The translations under genes and the position numbers were made by a program. Below are positions 51,896-61,071 of a DNA stretch of 64,000 nucleotides, one piece after another; the first letter of the stretch is position 1; every line of letters begins with the position of its first letter. The notes under the pieces were generated by a model, which did not search any database, was not told where the DNA came from, and saw only the letters and a program-made list of their open reading frames with translations. This DNA comes from UBA11346 sp038318565. Lineage in GTDB: Bacteria > Planctomycetota > UBA11346. The DNA lies in the NCBI GenBank assembly GCA_038318565.1, contig JBBQCI010000003.1, positions 33,482-97,481 on the forward strand. The letters run 5' to 3'.

Positions 51896-52851
51896 GAGCT
51901 TCGTCCAGCCATCACCGCGGCGCCGACAGCCACCGCGTCGTCCCCGAGTTCAGCCAAGACCAAGCGGGGCTTCTGTCGGCGATACAGGACCGAGGTCTCG
52001 GCCATCAGGGCGGCGACCTTGGGCAGGAACGGCTTGCCGAGCGCCTCGGCAAGGCCACCTCCCAGGATGAACACCTCAGGATCCACGATGTTCCCGATGA
52101 CGCACAGACCCCAGGCCAGGGCCTCGGTCAGCTGCGCCACCGCCGCGGTGGTCACTGGGCAGCCATCGGCCAATGCCAGGGCAATGGTCGACGACTTCAT
52201 GGTGCCGTCGACGACAATCTTGGCCTTAGTGCCCTGGGCGATGGCTTCGTTGATCAGCCTGACCACACCCGTCTTGCTCGCCACCGTCTCCAGACATCCG
52301 CGCCGCCCGCAGCCACACAGCCCCTGACCGAACGGAGACGGGATGTGGCCGATCTCGCCGCCATAGCCATGTGCACCGTTGACCACGTTGCCATCCAGGA
52401 CCACGGCGCCGCCAAGGCCGGTCCCGACGAAGGCGGCCACTGCACTGCGCGCATCACGCGCAGCTCCGTGCGCCACTTCGCCTAGCGCGCCACAGTTGAC
52501 GTCGTTGCCCAGAACCACGCGCATGCCTAACAGCTTGCCCAGATCGCGGGCCAGCGGCTTCTCGGCCCAGCCCAAATTCGGGGCCATGTGCATGACGCCA
52601 CGTTCGTGGTCGACTGGACCGGGGGCGCCGATGCCGCAGACCCGGACTGCCGAGCGTTTGACATCGGCATCGTCGAGGGCTTCCAAGGCGGTGCGGGCGA
52701 CCCGCTCGACGACTTGAGCGTAGCCGCGCTCGCCTTTGGTCGCCGTTCGGGCCGAACCGACCACCTTACCCTTGGGGTTGATTACCACGACATGGATCTT
52801 GGTTCCACCGAGGTCGACGCCCAGGCGGTTTGCGGGAAGTTTGCGGGCCAT
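51892..52851 (-). CDS. ROK family sugar kinase (glucokinase-like)
   Basis: 319 residues from the ATG at 52851 (MARKLPANRLGVDLGGTKI). The ATP phosphate loop is GVDLGGTKI; the active-site Asp is in VLGNDVNCGALGE; GTGLGGAVVLDG and the ROK zinc motif CGCGRRGCLE follow. No N-terminal HTH, so an enzyme and not a NagC-type repressor. Glucose or another hexose is the likely substrate. Confidence 0.9.
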   Translation of the reverse strand: MARKLPANRLGVDLGGTKIHVVVINPKGKVVGSARTATKGERGYAQVVERVARTALEALDDADVKRSAVRVCGIGAPGPVDHERGVMHMAPNLGWAEKPLARDLGKLLGMRVVLGNDVNCGALGEVAHGAARDARSAVAAFVGTGLGGAVVLDGNVVNGAHGYGGEIGHIPSPFGQGLCGCGRRGCLETVASKTGVVRLINEAIAQGTKAKIVVDGTMKSSTIALALADGCPVTTAAVAQLTEALAWGLCVIGNIVDPEVFILGGGLAEALGKPFLPKVAALMAETSVLYRRQKPRLVLAELGDDAVAVGAAVMAGRSS

Positions 52852-52975
52852 GGACGGGATGTTGGCTCTGGGAGGGCATGTCAAAGGGTCACCGATGTTC
52901 ACTGGACCTTCATGGAACGATCAATCGCTCCACGCATCTGCTTTGACCTGGCGCACGCAACTGCGACCCTCCGAC

Positions 52976-53713
52976 ATGCCGGTGATCTGGGCCCTGTCCG
53001 ACCTCCACCTCTCCCTGTCCGGGGCCAAGCCGATGGACGTGTTCGGTGAGCGCTGGGAGCGCCACCATGAGCGCATGGCTGAATCCTGGGACCGTCTGGT
53101 AGGCCCCGAGGACATCGTCCTGTCGCCGGGCGACCTCAGCTGGGCGATGAAGCCGGCCGAGGCGAAGCTCGACCTCGATTGGGTTGGGGCCCGGCCGGGC
53201 TGGAAGGTCATCGCCAAGGGCAACCACGACTACTGGTGGCCGGGAACGCGCAAGGCGATGGCGGCCCTGCTTCCGCCACGCATGGTCGCGATCAAGAAAT
53301 GTGCAGCACGCATCGGCCCAGTCGGTTTCTTTGGCGCCCGCGGCGGCGATTTTGCCCCGCTAACCCGCTACGGCGACACCCGCACCCAGGTCGAGGTTGA
53401 TGCCTGGCTGGAACGCGAGGAGAACGAACTGAAGCTGTCGATCGCCGAGTTGGACCGGCTCGATGCCGAATCCGGGACACCCGCCGCCCTGCGCATCTGC
53501 GTCTTCCACTACCCACCTGTCGCACCTGGCAAACGCAGCAGCCGCTTCAGCCCGCTGATCACCGCAGCTCGGGCCAGCTGGTGCGTCTACGGCCATCTAC
53601 ACGGCCAGAACATCGGCCCAGCCCGGGTTGAGGGCGACATAAGTGGCGTGCAATATCGTTGCGCCTCGTGCGACCTGATCGGGTTCGAACCTGTCCGGAT
53701 CTGCGATTTCTGA
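52976..53713 (+). CDS. Calcineurin-like metallophosphoesterase
   Basis: 245 residues from the ATG at 52976. Metal ligands: WALSDLHLSL, LSPGDLSWAMKP, AKGNHDYWW, CVFHYPPV and YGHLHG. Such cytosolic phosphoesterases have varied substrates. Divergent from the ROK gene and overlapping the start of the deaminase-like gene by one base (TGATG). Confidence 0.88.
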   Translation: MPVIWALSDLHLSLSGAKPMDVFGERWERHHERMAESWDRLVGPEDIVLSPGDLSWAMKPAEAKLDLDWVGARPGWKVIAKGNHDYWWPGTRKAMAALLPPRMVAIKKCAARIGPVGFFGARGGDFAPLTRYGDTRTQVEVDAWLEREENELKLSIAELDRLDAESGTPAALRICVFHYPPVAPGKRSSRFSPLITAARASWCVYGHLHGQNIGPARVEGDISGVQYRCASCDLIGFEPVRICDF

Positions 53714-54879
53714 TGGATCCGCACCTGCACCTGTTTGGTGCTTTGAGTCCTGGCCAGGCGCTGGATCTGGCCCGCGGACACGCCGTCGACTGGGCCTGGC
53801 TGGCCGGACGCTGGCGTGATGCCGGGCTGTCGCCACCGGACTTCGCAACTCTCGCCCGGCGGCATAACAACGGTGAAATCGATGCGGATGACGAACTGTC
53901 CAGTGCCCTGCAGCACGGACCGGCAGGCTTCGCCGCGTTCCAGGCCCGCTACGATCTGGTCGTGGCCTGCAGCCGTTGGGCCAGCGGACGCCACGACCGC
54001 TGGGATCAGAACACCGCTGACGAGATTGATCTGGTATGCGCCCTGGTCGCGGTCCGCGGTCCGGCGCAGGCCCGTATTCTGGTGCCGGGTACTGCGACCA
54101 CCGTCTGGGTCGAGGCCGCCCTCGAACACCTTGCCCGCAGTGCGGCTCGACGTGGTCTGCAGCTGGCCATTTCGCTACCCAGGGCCGACCCCCTGCGCCA
54201 CTGGCCGTTGGTCGCGGCCGCCGCTTCCCGGCATGCGCTGATCACCGGCATCGACCTGTGCGGCATCGAGGACGAGCCTGCTCGGCACGCCCCCCTAGCA
54301 GCAGCGATCGCTGCCTGGAACGCCACCCACAAGGACCGCCGGCTCGAACTGCTCATGCATGTCGGCGAACAGCTGCGCGCGATCCAGCCGCTGACCGCTG
54401 TCCGAAGGGTATGGGACGCCGTGGCGGTTGGCACCGACCGGCTTGGCCATGCTCTGGCCGCCCGTCTGGACCCCGCCGCCTGGCCAGCCACGCCAGTCTG
54501 GGAGCGTTGCGACGAACGCCGGGAACGCCTGCGTTGGCTGCAGTGGCAGGCCGACAGCCTGGACTTGGATGTGGACGCGCTCGATACCGCCGTGGCGGAT
54601 CTGCAAGGCCGCGACGACGCCAGCCAACTCGCCGCTGAACCGACCGATCCCGGCCTGTTGCGCGCTTGCCAGGAGGTGGTGCTGGCACGAATCGTTTCGG
54701 CCAAACGTACCGTGGAAGTCTGTCCGACTTCCAACCGGGTGGTCAGCGGCGCACCAGTGTCCGCCCATGGGATCGGACGACTGCGCACTGCGCGGGTACG
54801 CTTGGTCGTCGGCAGCGACGATCCCGGCATCCTCGGAACCGATTTGGCTGCAGAACAACGGATTGCCGCAACCGTCTGA
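53713..54879 (+). CDS. Adenosine-deaminase-family amidohydrolase
   Basis: 388 residues from the ATG that shares a base with the previous stop. Family signature: MDPHLHLFGAL (HxH), LLMHVGEQ (HxGE), DRLGHAL (GHA), VEVCPTSNRV and VVGSDDPGILGTDL (catalytic Asp). A purine nucleoside or related aminohydrolase; the large insert around residues 50-130 prevents a firmer substrate call. Confidence 0.8.
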   Translation: MDPHLHLFGALSPGQALDLARGHAVDWAWLAGRWRDAGLSPPDFATLARRHNNGEIDADDELSSALQHGPAGFAAFQARYDLVVACSRWASGRHDRWDQNTADEIDLVCALVAVRGPAQARILVPGTATTVWVEAALEHLARSAARRGLQLAISLPRADPLRHWPLVAAAASRHALITGIDLCGIEDEPARHAPLAAAIAAWNATHKDRRLELLMHVGEQLRAIQPLTAVRRVWDAVAVGTDRLGHALAARLDPAAWPATPVWERCDERRERLRWLQWQADSLDLDVDALDTAVADLQGRDDASQLAAEPTDPGLLRACQEVVLARIVSAKRTVEVCPTSNRVVSGAPVSAHGIGRLRTARVRLVVGSDDPGILGTDLAAEQRIAATV

Positions 54880-55017
54880 TCCCGGCTGGTGACCGCTGCT
54901 GACCCACGAGAACCCCATCGCGTGCGCACGCCTGCACGCCCATGCGCAGGAACGCACCGGCTCCAAACTCGCCAGCATGCTCCCGATGCACACCATGACC
55001 AGCAGATCGGAGCCGCC

Positions 55018-55212
55018 ATGGAATCCACGACCATCAGCACGCAGACGCAGACGCAGACCCACACCACAGACAGCATTCGGCTGGCGTCGGCAACGCGCCA
55101 ATCAGGGTTATCCATGTTGCTAGGCAGCAGGCGCAACGACGACGTCCTGCGCTTCACCCTCGGCGAACGCTTGGCCGTCGGCGGGCTGACCCGTGCGGCC
55201 AAGGCTGCCTGA
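55018..55212 (+). CDS. Small hypothetical protein
   Basis: 64 residues, MESTTIS then a TQTQTQT run, then SIRLASATRQSG and FTLGERLAVGGLTRAAKAA. The frame continues 43 codons upstream to a GTG at 54889, but composition improves only from this ATG. Ends two bases before the convergent fumarase gene. The stretch 54880-55017 has no better candidate. Confidence 0.4.
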   Translation: MESTTISTQTQTQTHTTDSIRLASATRQSGLSMLLGSRRNDDVLRFTLGERLAVGGLTRAAKAA

Positions 55213-55214
55213 AT

Positions 55215-55787
55215 CTACGCCTGCAGCGCCTGGATCGCCTTAGTGCTGGTTTCGAGCAGATCCTTATGCAGCGAACGGCCGTGCGCGTCCATTGTCACGA
55301 TCGCCGGGAACCGTTCGACCCACAGATGCCAGATTGCTTCGGGGCTGCCGAGGTCCATCCAATCGACGCCGTCGACACGGGTGATCCGCTCGGCATAGAC
55401 CTGTGCAGCTCCGCCGATGGCATGCAGATAGACGCAGCCGTATTCCTTGCAGCCGGCGAGCGTCTTCGGACCCATGCCACCCTTCCCGATCACGCCACGG
55501 ATACCGTGATCCCGCATGACCTCCCACTGGTACGGTTCTTCGCGTGAGCTGGTGGTCGGACCGGCGGCGCGGCAGACCCAACGACCGCTCTCTTGGACCA
55601 TCACCGGTCCACAGTGGTAGATGATGCCACCACGCAAATCGACTGGCGGCTTCTCGCCCTTATGGATGCGGTGGTGTACCGCATCGCGGCCGGTGTAGAG
55701 GCGGCCGGTGATTTCAACCGTGTCGCCGAGATGCAGCGAACGGGCGACCTCGTCGGTGAGCGGCGTGGTGAGCTGGATGAGTGCCAT
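55215..55787 (-). CDS. Class I fumarate hydratase, beta subunit
   Basis: 190 residues from the ATG at 55787 (MALIQLTTPLTDEVARSLHLGD). Blocks of the Fe-S hydro-lyase beta domain: GDTVEITGRLYTGRDAVH, YHCGPVM, AAGPTTSSRE and GVIGKGGMG. It pairs with the alpha subunit seven bases upstream to convert fumarate and malate; the closely related L(+)-tartrate dehydratase cannot be excluded. Confidence 0.88.
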   Translation of the reverse strand: MALIQLTTPLTDEVARSLHLGDTVEITGRLYTGRDAVHHRIHKGEKPPVDLRGGIIYHCGPVMVQESGRWVCRAAGPTTSSREEPYQWEVMRDHGIRGVIGKGGMGPKTLAGCKEYGCVYLHAIGGAAQVYAERITRVDGVDWMDLGSPEAIWHLWVERFPAIVTMDAHGRSLHKDLLETSTKAIQALQA

Positions 55788-55794
55788 GAGTACC

Positions 55795-56676
55795 TCAGTA
55801 GATCCAGCGGGTGATCGAGCCATCGACACGCAAGTCGACGCCCTGTCGGCGGAAGGCCCAGCACATGTAGCTGATGGCGACGAAGAAGCTGGCCGGAACA
55901 CGGTTGAGTTTGCCGACTTTGCATCCGAGCAGCGTTGTCTTACCGCCAAAACCCATCGGGCCGATGCCGCTCTGGTTGGCCTTGGTCACCACCCGCTGTT
56001 CTAGGTCGGAGAGGACCGGGTCGGCGTTGGTGTCGTCGAGGCGGCGGAGGAATTGCGTCTTCGCGCACGCCATGCCGCTGACCCGGTCTCCACCGATGCC
56101 GACACCGAGAATACCGGGGCCGCAACCCTGGCCCTGGGCCTGCAGCACACAGTCGAGGATGGCGTTCTCGACGCCTGCCAGGTCGCGACCACCAAGCTTA
56201 GGATTCGGCAGGGTGTAGGTGGCCCCGACGTTCTCGCAGCCGCCACCCTTGAGCATCAGCACAACCTCGACGTGATCCTTGCGCCACTGGTGGAAATGTA
56301 GGTCTGGGGTGCCGGGGCCGACATTGTTGCCGCTGTTGGCGCCGGTGATGCTGTCGACCGAGTTCTGGCGGAGGAAACCCTTTACCGTGGCCTGTTTCAC
56401 CGCTTCGACGAACGCCTCGTGGAAGGCAATCTGGTCATATCCCACCGGAGTATGCACATAGACCAGGATAGATCCGGTGTCCTGGCACAGCGGACTGCTT
56501 TTCTGGCAGGCCAGGGTGATGTTATCCTGCACCACCTGAAAGGCGTAGGCGGCGTTCGAGCCAGCCTCTTCGACCGCTGCCCCGGATGCGACCTTGGCCT
56601 GCACATCGGCGGGCAGTTCCGACGAGGTGCGGCGGATCAGTTCGAGGAGCGAGGCGATGAGTGGTGCGTCGGCCAT
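55795..56676 (-). CDS. Class I fumarate hydratase, alpha subunit
   Basis: 293 residues, Fe-S hydro-lyase alpha domain: SPLCQDTGSILVYV, GGGCENVGATYTL and GQGCGPGILGVGIGGDR supply the cluster-binding cysteines. A two-subunit, oxygen-sensitive fumarase in the TCA cycle, transcribed with the beta subunit. Confidence 0.9.
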   Translation of the reverse strand: MADAPLIASLLELIRRTSSELPADVQAKVASGAAVEEAGSNAAYAFQVVQDNITLACQKSSPLCQDTGSILVYVHTPVGYDQIAFHEAFVEAVKQATVKGFLRQNSVDSITGANSGNNVGPGTPDLHFHQWRKDHVEVVLMLKGGGCENVGATYTLPNPKLGGRDLAGVENAILDCVLQAQGQGCGPGILGVGIGGDRVSGMACAKTQFLRRLDDTNADPVLSDLEQRVVTKANQSGIGPMGFGGKTTLLGCKVGKLNRVPASFFVAISYMCWAFRRQGVDLRVDGSITRWIY

Positions 56677-56706
56677 GGCTTGAAGCCTCTGAGCCGGATC
56701 GTCAAT

Positions 56707-57255
56707 TCAACGCGCGGGGTCGACCAACGACGCTGCGTGTGCGACTGATGGGTCTTCATGGATGCGTCTAGCTGATTGGATCGCGTGGCGGTAGATGCGT
56801 TCGACCTGCGGGTCAGGTGAACCCAAAACCAGGATCAGACCATCGAGGAATCTCCGATCGGCGTTCTCGCTGTCGACCAGAGTCTCGATTTCGGTTCGCC
56901 GGGAGGGCGTGACCGTCCGCGCCGGAACCACTAGGCCGTCAGCGTCCCACCGCAGCACCGTACCTTCTGACAAGGCTGCAGCCAAGGCTGGCCAGCGTGT
57001 ACGTCGGGAGGCCAACTGCACCGGCGGGATCCAACGACCGGACACGTTGGACCCGCTCGCCCACCGAGCAATGGCGGCATCGCTGGGTCCGGCGTCAACC
57101 AGAGCGATTTCGCCCGGCACCCGAGGCAGTCCGTGCGCGACATCTTCGACCCACCAAGCAACCACTTCGGCTGCAGCCGGTTGCCAGGCTGTTGCAGGGC
57201 GGGTGGAACATGCCGAGGCCAGCATAGCCATCAGGACGAGGACGATCAGTCGCAT
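56707..57255 (-). CDS. Lipoprotein of unknown function
   Basis: 182 residues from the ATG at 57255 (MRLIVLVLMAMLASACS, lipobox LASAC), overlapping the end of the inositol-phosphatase-family gene by ten bases. The mature part is mixed alpha/beta with no recognised motif. A decayed copy of its first codons occurs at 58566-58652. Confidence 0.7.
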   Translation of the reverse strand: MRLIVLVLMAMLASACSTRPATAWQPAAAEVVAWWVEDVAHGLPRVPGEIALVDAGPSDAAIARWASGSNVSGRWIPPVQLASRRTRWPALAAALSEGTVLRWDADGLVVPARTVTPSRRTEIETLVDSENADRRFLDGLILVLGSPDPQVERIYRHAIQSARRIHEDPSVAHAASLVDPAR

Positions 57256-58049
57256 GCGATCCCGGCCGCAGCCAGGCGAGCGCAGAGGGCATGATGGTCG
57301 CAACGGCGGGAGAACACCAGCCCAGGCACACGACCTGCGGCCGAATTGAATCGCAGCGGCTCACCGGTTAGATCGGTGGCCTGCGCCCCTGCATGGACGA
57401 GTACCGCGGCTGGAGCGGCCCCGTCCCATTCAGCGATGCTGCGGGCGTGAACGAACAGATCCGCCTCGCCGAGCAGGATCTGCGCCGCCTTCACCCCGAC
57501 CGATTGCGCTGGTTGGTAGGTGAACTCAGGCAAGGCTGCTATGACCCGTGCCAAGGCGGCGCGATTGCGCTCGCTGGTACCACCAGCAAGAATGTCGCGC
57601 ACCCCGTCCACCGGACGGAGAACCCGCTCGCCATGGGCGTCCGCCACCCCGCCGCCGATCCCGGCCGCCGCCCACACGCTGATCCCACGCGACGGCAGGT
57701 CGAGCACGCCAAGCACGGCGACGCCATCAATAGCTAAGGCGATCTGGATGCACCATTCTTCACCGCCGCTGACGTAGCTGCGGGTGCCATCTATCGGATC
57801 GATGATCCACAGACGACGATTGTCCTGCCGGAGCGGACTATCGACGACCTCCTCAGAGAATATTGCGTCGGCAGGAAAGGCCGCCTTGAGCGTATCACTG
57901 ATGATGCGATCAGCAGCCAAATCTCCTGCTGAAACTGGTGATCCATCCGCCTTGGTCTCACTGGGCACGCCGTGCTGCAGGCGCAGCGCCTCACTGCCTG
58001 CGGTCCGTGCCGCAATTCGAGCGACCGTCAGTTCGCGAGTCAGGTCCAT
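57246..58049 (-). CDS. Inositol-monophosphatase/CysQ-family phosphatase
   Basis: 267 residues from the ATG at 58049 (MDLTRELTVARIAARTAG). Metal-site motifs: SEEVVD, LWIIDPIDGTRSYVSG and AEWDGAAPAAVLVHAG. Family members hydrolyse inositol phosphate, PAP or fructose-bisphosphate; the C-terminal form is CysQ-like. The 3' third of this gene has a degraded duplicate about 1.4 kb upstream. Confidence 0.88.
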   Translation of the reverse strand: MDLTRELTVARIAARTAGSEALRLQHGVPSETKADGSPVSAGDLAADRIISDTLKAAFPADAIFSEEVVDSPLRQDNRRLWIIDPIDGTRSYVSGGEEWCIQIALAIDGVAVLGVLDLPSRGISVWAAAGIGGGVADAHGERVLRPVDGVRDILAGGTSERNRAALARVIAALPEFTYQPAQSVGVKAAQILLGEADLFVHARSIAEWDGAAPAAVLVHAGAQATDLTGEPLRFNSAAGRVPGLVFSRRCDHHALCARLAAAGIACD

Positions 58050-58152
58050 GACCGCATGGTGTTCTGATATGTGCTCAAGCAAACAGGGAGGGTGCGGACG
58101 AACTCCTTCCAATCGGGAGTAGTGCCGAAACCTAACCCACGTTCACCTGGCG

Positions 58153-58392
58153 TTAGTCAGCCGAGGCCCCGTCCATGTCATCACGGCCCGATCTGGCTTC
58201 CAGCGAGCGGGGGGACGACTTCCGACGCAGCAGTGTTGCGAGGTCGCGCTGGGATGCCTGAAGATCGCAGATGAGCCCATCAAGGCGTGAGGCGGCATCG
58301 CCGGACATAAAGCGGCGTACACGTCCGTTGTCAGCTGCCTCACTGAGGCGCAGTTGGATTTCATCAGCATGGCTAAATGCGGTGCGGTTCAT
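58153..58392 (-). CDS. Small hypothetical helical protein
   Basis: 79 residues from the ATG at 58392 (MNRTAFSHADEIQLRLSEAA), charged helical, with RLDGLICDLQASQRDLATLLRR and an acidic C-terminus. No recognised family. The frame is open 17 codons further upstream. The 58393-58565 stretch upstream shows nothing else. Confidence 0.4.
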   Translation of the reverse strand: MNRTAFSHADEIQLRLSEAADNGRVRRFMSGDAASRLDGLICDLQASQRDLATLLRRKSSPRSLEARSGRDDMDGASAD

Positions 58393-58565
58393 GCGGGTAC
58401 GGTAAATCGTTCGGCCATCCGGACAGTCAGGACTTGTACCCATCCCGCCATCGCCGGCCTAAGTGGTCGTTGCGACAGGGTCAACGCAGGTACGAACGTC
58501 CGCGATTCATCAAGCTGGCATGGTAGATCCGGATTCTGCCGACCATCTTCCAGCGGCTTGATCGC

Positions 58566-58813
58566 CTAGAGCGCAAGGTGGACATGGTTCGGCCTCGGAC
58601 CTCGTCCGCGGCAGGCTCGCACAGGCAGGGCGGCCAGCAGGATCAGCCGCATACGATCCCGGCTGCGGCCAGTCGCGCACAGATCGCCTGATGGTCGGAC
58701 CGGCGGGGAAACACCAGACCTGGAAGTCGACCGGTGGCCGAGTTGTATCACAGCGGCTCTCCGGTCAGCTCTGTAGCCTGTGCCCCAGCATGGATGAGCA
58801 CCGCGGCCGGGGC
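58566..58813 (-). pseudogene. Decayed duplicate of the phosphatase 3' end and lipoprotein start
   Basis: From 58813 to 58643 the minus strand reads APAAVLIHAGAQATELTGEP, an in-frame stop, then GRLPGLVFPRRSDHQAICAR and AAAGIVCG, clearly homologous to the end of the phosphatase at 57246-58049. The overlapping lipoprotein start is duplicated too (MRLILLAALPVRAC, 58652), then diverges to a stop at 58566. So the fragment preserves the original ATG/TGA overlap but is not functional. Confidence 0.8.
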
Positions 58814-58886
58814 ACACGGCCAACTCTGTTTGACGTACCCCACCATCTGCGCCCTGCATTTTCTTCAAAACACTCTACTTTTACCA

Positions 58887-58972
58887 TGGTGCCCAGGGGG
58901 GGACTCGAACCCCCATCACCTTGCGGTGGGCGGTTTTTGAAACCGCTGCGTCTGCCATTCCGCCACCCGGGC
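58887..58972 (-). tRNA. tRNA-Leu (anticodon CAA)
   Basis: 86 nt with encoded CCA. Acceptor GCCCGGG pairs with CCTGGGC; anticodon stem GCGGT/ACCGC encloses TTCAAAA; a long variable arm (CACCGCAAGGTG) and T arm GGGGG-TTCGAGT-CCCCC are present, as in a class II tRNA. Confidence 0.96.
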
Positions 58973-58988
58973 TGGTGGGAAGAAGATA

Positions 58989-59588
58989 CTAGGCGGGCGG
59001 TTCGTTCCGCAACGACGTAGCGGCGGCGAGGACCAGTCCGGCAAATGGCTCGGGGAGCGACAGGCCGAGGGCCGCCTCGCGTCCGGCTGCGCTCATCTTC
59101 CGCATCGTCTTGCGCAGGATGTCGATGTAGCGTTCTGGCGTGTAATCGGCGTGTCCCGCCGCAAATCCGGCGATTTCGCTGCTCAGGAAGACCAGACAGG
59201 CGGCGTCCTCGACGGCTTGGCCATCAGGTTCGCGTAGTCGGCGCTTGGCGACCAGGTCGTCGATGCGCTGGGCCTCGTCCTCGGCCAAACCGGCGGTCAC
59301 GCATAGCTGCCGGGCCAAAGCCCCCTGTCGTCGGTACTGCTCGGTTCGCCAGCAATGATAGCCGACCCGGTCCATCGGATAGTCGCTGCGCGGCAACGCC
59401 CACCGGCGCAGATGCTGAGCGCGCGCCGCCAGACGCAGGGTGGCCGAGGCGGCTGGCACCAGTCGTACCACCCAGGCTTCGACCGCATCCGCGTAGACAA
59501 GTTCAGCCGGACGTCCCGCCCTGGTTTCCGGATCCTCGGCGTGAACGGCATCGATGGCGGCCCGGGCGCCGTCGACGGGGTCGCTCAT
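58989..59588 (-). CDS. DUF4202 family protein
   Basis: 199 residues. Characteristic blocks are ARAQHLRRWALPRSDYPMDRVGYHCWR, DEAQRIDDLVAKRRL and EDAACLVFLSSEIAGFAA, an HD-like all-helical fold of unknown function. The start overlaps the stop of the Ser/Thr kinase (ATGA), the clue most likely to reveal its role. Confidence 0.85.
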   Translation of the reverse strand: MSDPVDGARAAIDAVHAEDPETRAGRPAELVYADAVEAWVVRLVPAASATLRLAARAQHLRRWALPRSDYPMDRVGYHCWRTEQYRRQGALARQLCVTAGLAEDEAQRIDDLVAKRRLREPDGQAVEDAACLVFLSSEIAGFAAGHADYTPERYIDILRKTMRKMSAAGREAALGLSLPEPFAGLVLAAATSLRNEPPA

Positions 59589-61030
59589 GGGGATGCTGGA
59601 TCAGCTGGCGGGGGGGTACGAACTGGTCGGCGCCAGCGCGAGGAACTAGGTACATCCTTGGTAACCTGGAGCGGAACCTGGGCGGGAGTCGTTGGGAATT
59701 CATCGTTGGTCGACGGATCAACCATTGGCTGCACCGGAACTGGCGGAATGGCAACCGCCCGATGGATCCACGACGAGCTCATCGTAGCGGCCGGTTCGAG
59801 AGCTGCAGAAGGCGGCGCCTGATTCGGTAACGGCGTCTCCACAGGGCGTCTCCAACTGCTCGTGGTGATCGGCTGGCCAGCAGGCGGTGGCGTCTTCACC
59901 GGGCGCTTCCAACTGCTGGTCGTGATCGGCTCGGCGACCGGCCGGGACCAGCCAGCTGAACCGGAACTGCCCGGCGGTGGCGGTTGAGCCGGTTGATCGG
60001 GTTTCTTCCAGGTTGCGCTGGCGGGCACTTCGTGGGCGGTCTCGGTTCCGCTGGTACTCGGCTGTTGGCGGGCATCTGTCTGCGGAGCGCTGTATCCACG
60101 GGTGACACGCTTGGTGGCCTGACCAGATGCGTAGCGCGCAGCTTGCAGATTGGCGATGAACTGCTGATAGGAACGGAACCGCGCCCCCGGACTCTTGGCC
60201 ATCGCCCGCTGGACCACGGCAACGGTCGCGGGTCGCACGTCTGCTAGGCGTGACGGATCTGGGACTGGCGAATCCAGATGGGCTGCCATCACCACACCAG
60301 CGCTTGATCCGACGTACGGAGCGCGTCCTGTCAGTAGGAAGAACAGGATCGATCCCATGGCGTACATGTCGCTCTGGAAAGTCAGCTCTTCGCCGCGGAT
60401 CTGCTCGGGACTCATGTAGGCCGGCGTTCCCATGACTTCACCTGCCATCGTCCCAGCCCCGGCCCGCTGATAGGTATCCAGGCTGAAGTCATCCCAGTCG
60501 CGGAAGTCGATGTAGGAGGCCAGCCCGAAATCGATGACTCTGATCTGGGACTGCTCACAGAGGCCAGGTAGGTCGACGAGGTCGACCATCACATTACTGG
60601 GTTTCAGGTCGCGATGGATCATACCCGACTCGCGATTGCAGAAACCGATCACGTCGGCAAGTCGGATCGCGACCCACAGCGCGAGGTCCTCCGGCAATGG
60701 TTTGCCTTCGGTCACAAAAGCATCGAGCGGATGACCGTTGACGAATTCCATCGCCAGGTACGGCCTGCCGTCGGGCATGTCTCCATATCCGGCAAAGAAG
60801 GGGATGCCCGCATGCCGCAGTTGACCCATGGCAGCTATTTCGCGGCGGAATCTATCTTCGGCACGCTTATTACCAAGCAGCTGTCGACTCATCACCTTGA
60901 CCGCCACGGCGCGCTTGGTCAGCACGTCGTTAGCGAGATAGACAAGTCCCATGGCGCCTGCACCCAATGGCCGGGTGATGGCGAAGCTGTCCACCGTCAA
61001 CGGTAGTTGTAGGTCGTCCTTGGTCGCCAC
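59585..61030 (-). CDS. Ser/Thr protein kinase with W-R-P-V repeat tail
   Basis: 481 residues from a GTG at 61030. Complete Hanks-type kinase: GAGAMGLVY, Lys45 (VAVKVM), HRDLKPSN at 139-146, DFG at 167-169, GTPAYMSPEQ. No transmembrane helix follows. The C-terminal ~170 residues are Pro/Ser-rich with about six copies of a short motif around a Trp, such as SSWKRPVKTPPP, SSWRRPVETPLP and SRWRRPVRTPPP. The repeats may be docking sites or substrates. Confidence 0.94.
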   Translation of the reverse strand: MATKDDLQLPLTVDSFAITRPLGAGAMGLVYLANDVLTKRAVAVKVMSRQLLGNKRAEDRFRREIAAMGQLRHAGIPFFAGYGDMPDGRPYLAMEFVNGHPLDAFVTEGKPLPEDLALWVAIRLADVIGFCNRESGMIHRDLKPSNVMVDLVDLPGLCEQSQIRVIDFGLASYIDFRDWDDFSLDTYQRAGAGTMAGEVMGTPAYMSPEQIRGEELTFQSDMYAMGSILFFLLTGRAPYVGSSAGVVMAAHLDSPVPDPSRLADVRPATVAVVQRAMAKSPGARFRSYQQFIANLQAARYASGQATKRVTRGYSAPQTDARQQPSTSGTETAHEVPASATWKKPDQPAQPPPPGSSGSAGWSRPVAEPITTSSWKRPVKTPPPAGQPITTSSWRRPVETPLPNQAPPSAALEPAATMSSSWIHRAVAIPPVPVQPMVDPSTNDEFPTTPAQVPLQVTKDVPSSSRWRRPVRTPPPADPASP

Positions 61031-61071
61031 GGCCCCGTTATGGCTATCATCCGCTGTTTGGAAACTGCCAA

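Noticed and set aside
54006..55202. Minus-strand open frame of about 398 codons opposite the deaminase-like gene
   Set aside because: Ser/Arg-rich shadow; the plus-strand frame contains all adenosine-deaminase-family motifs.
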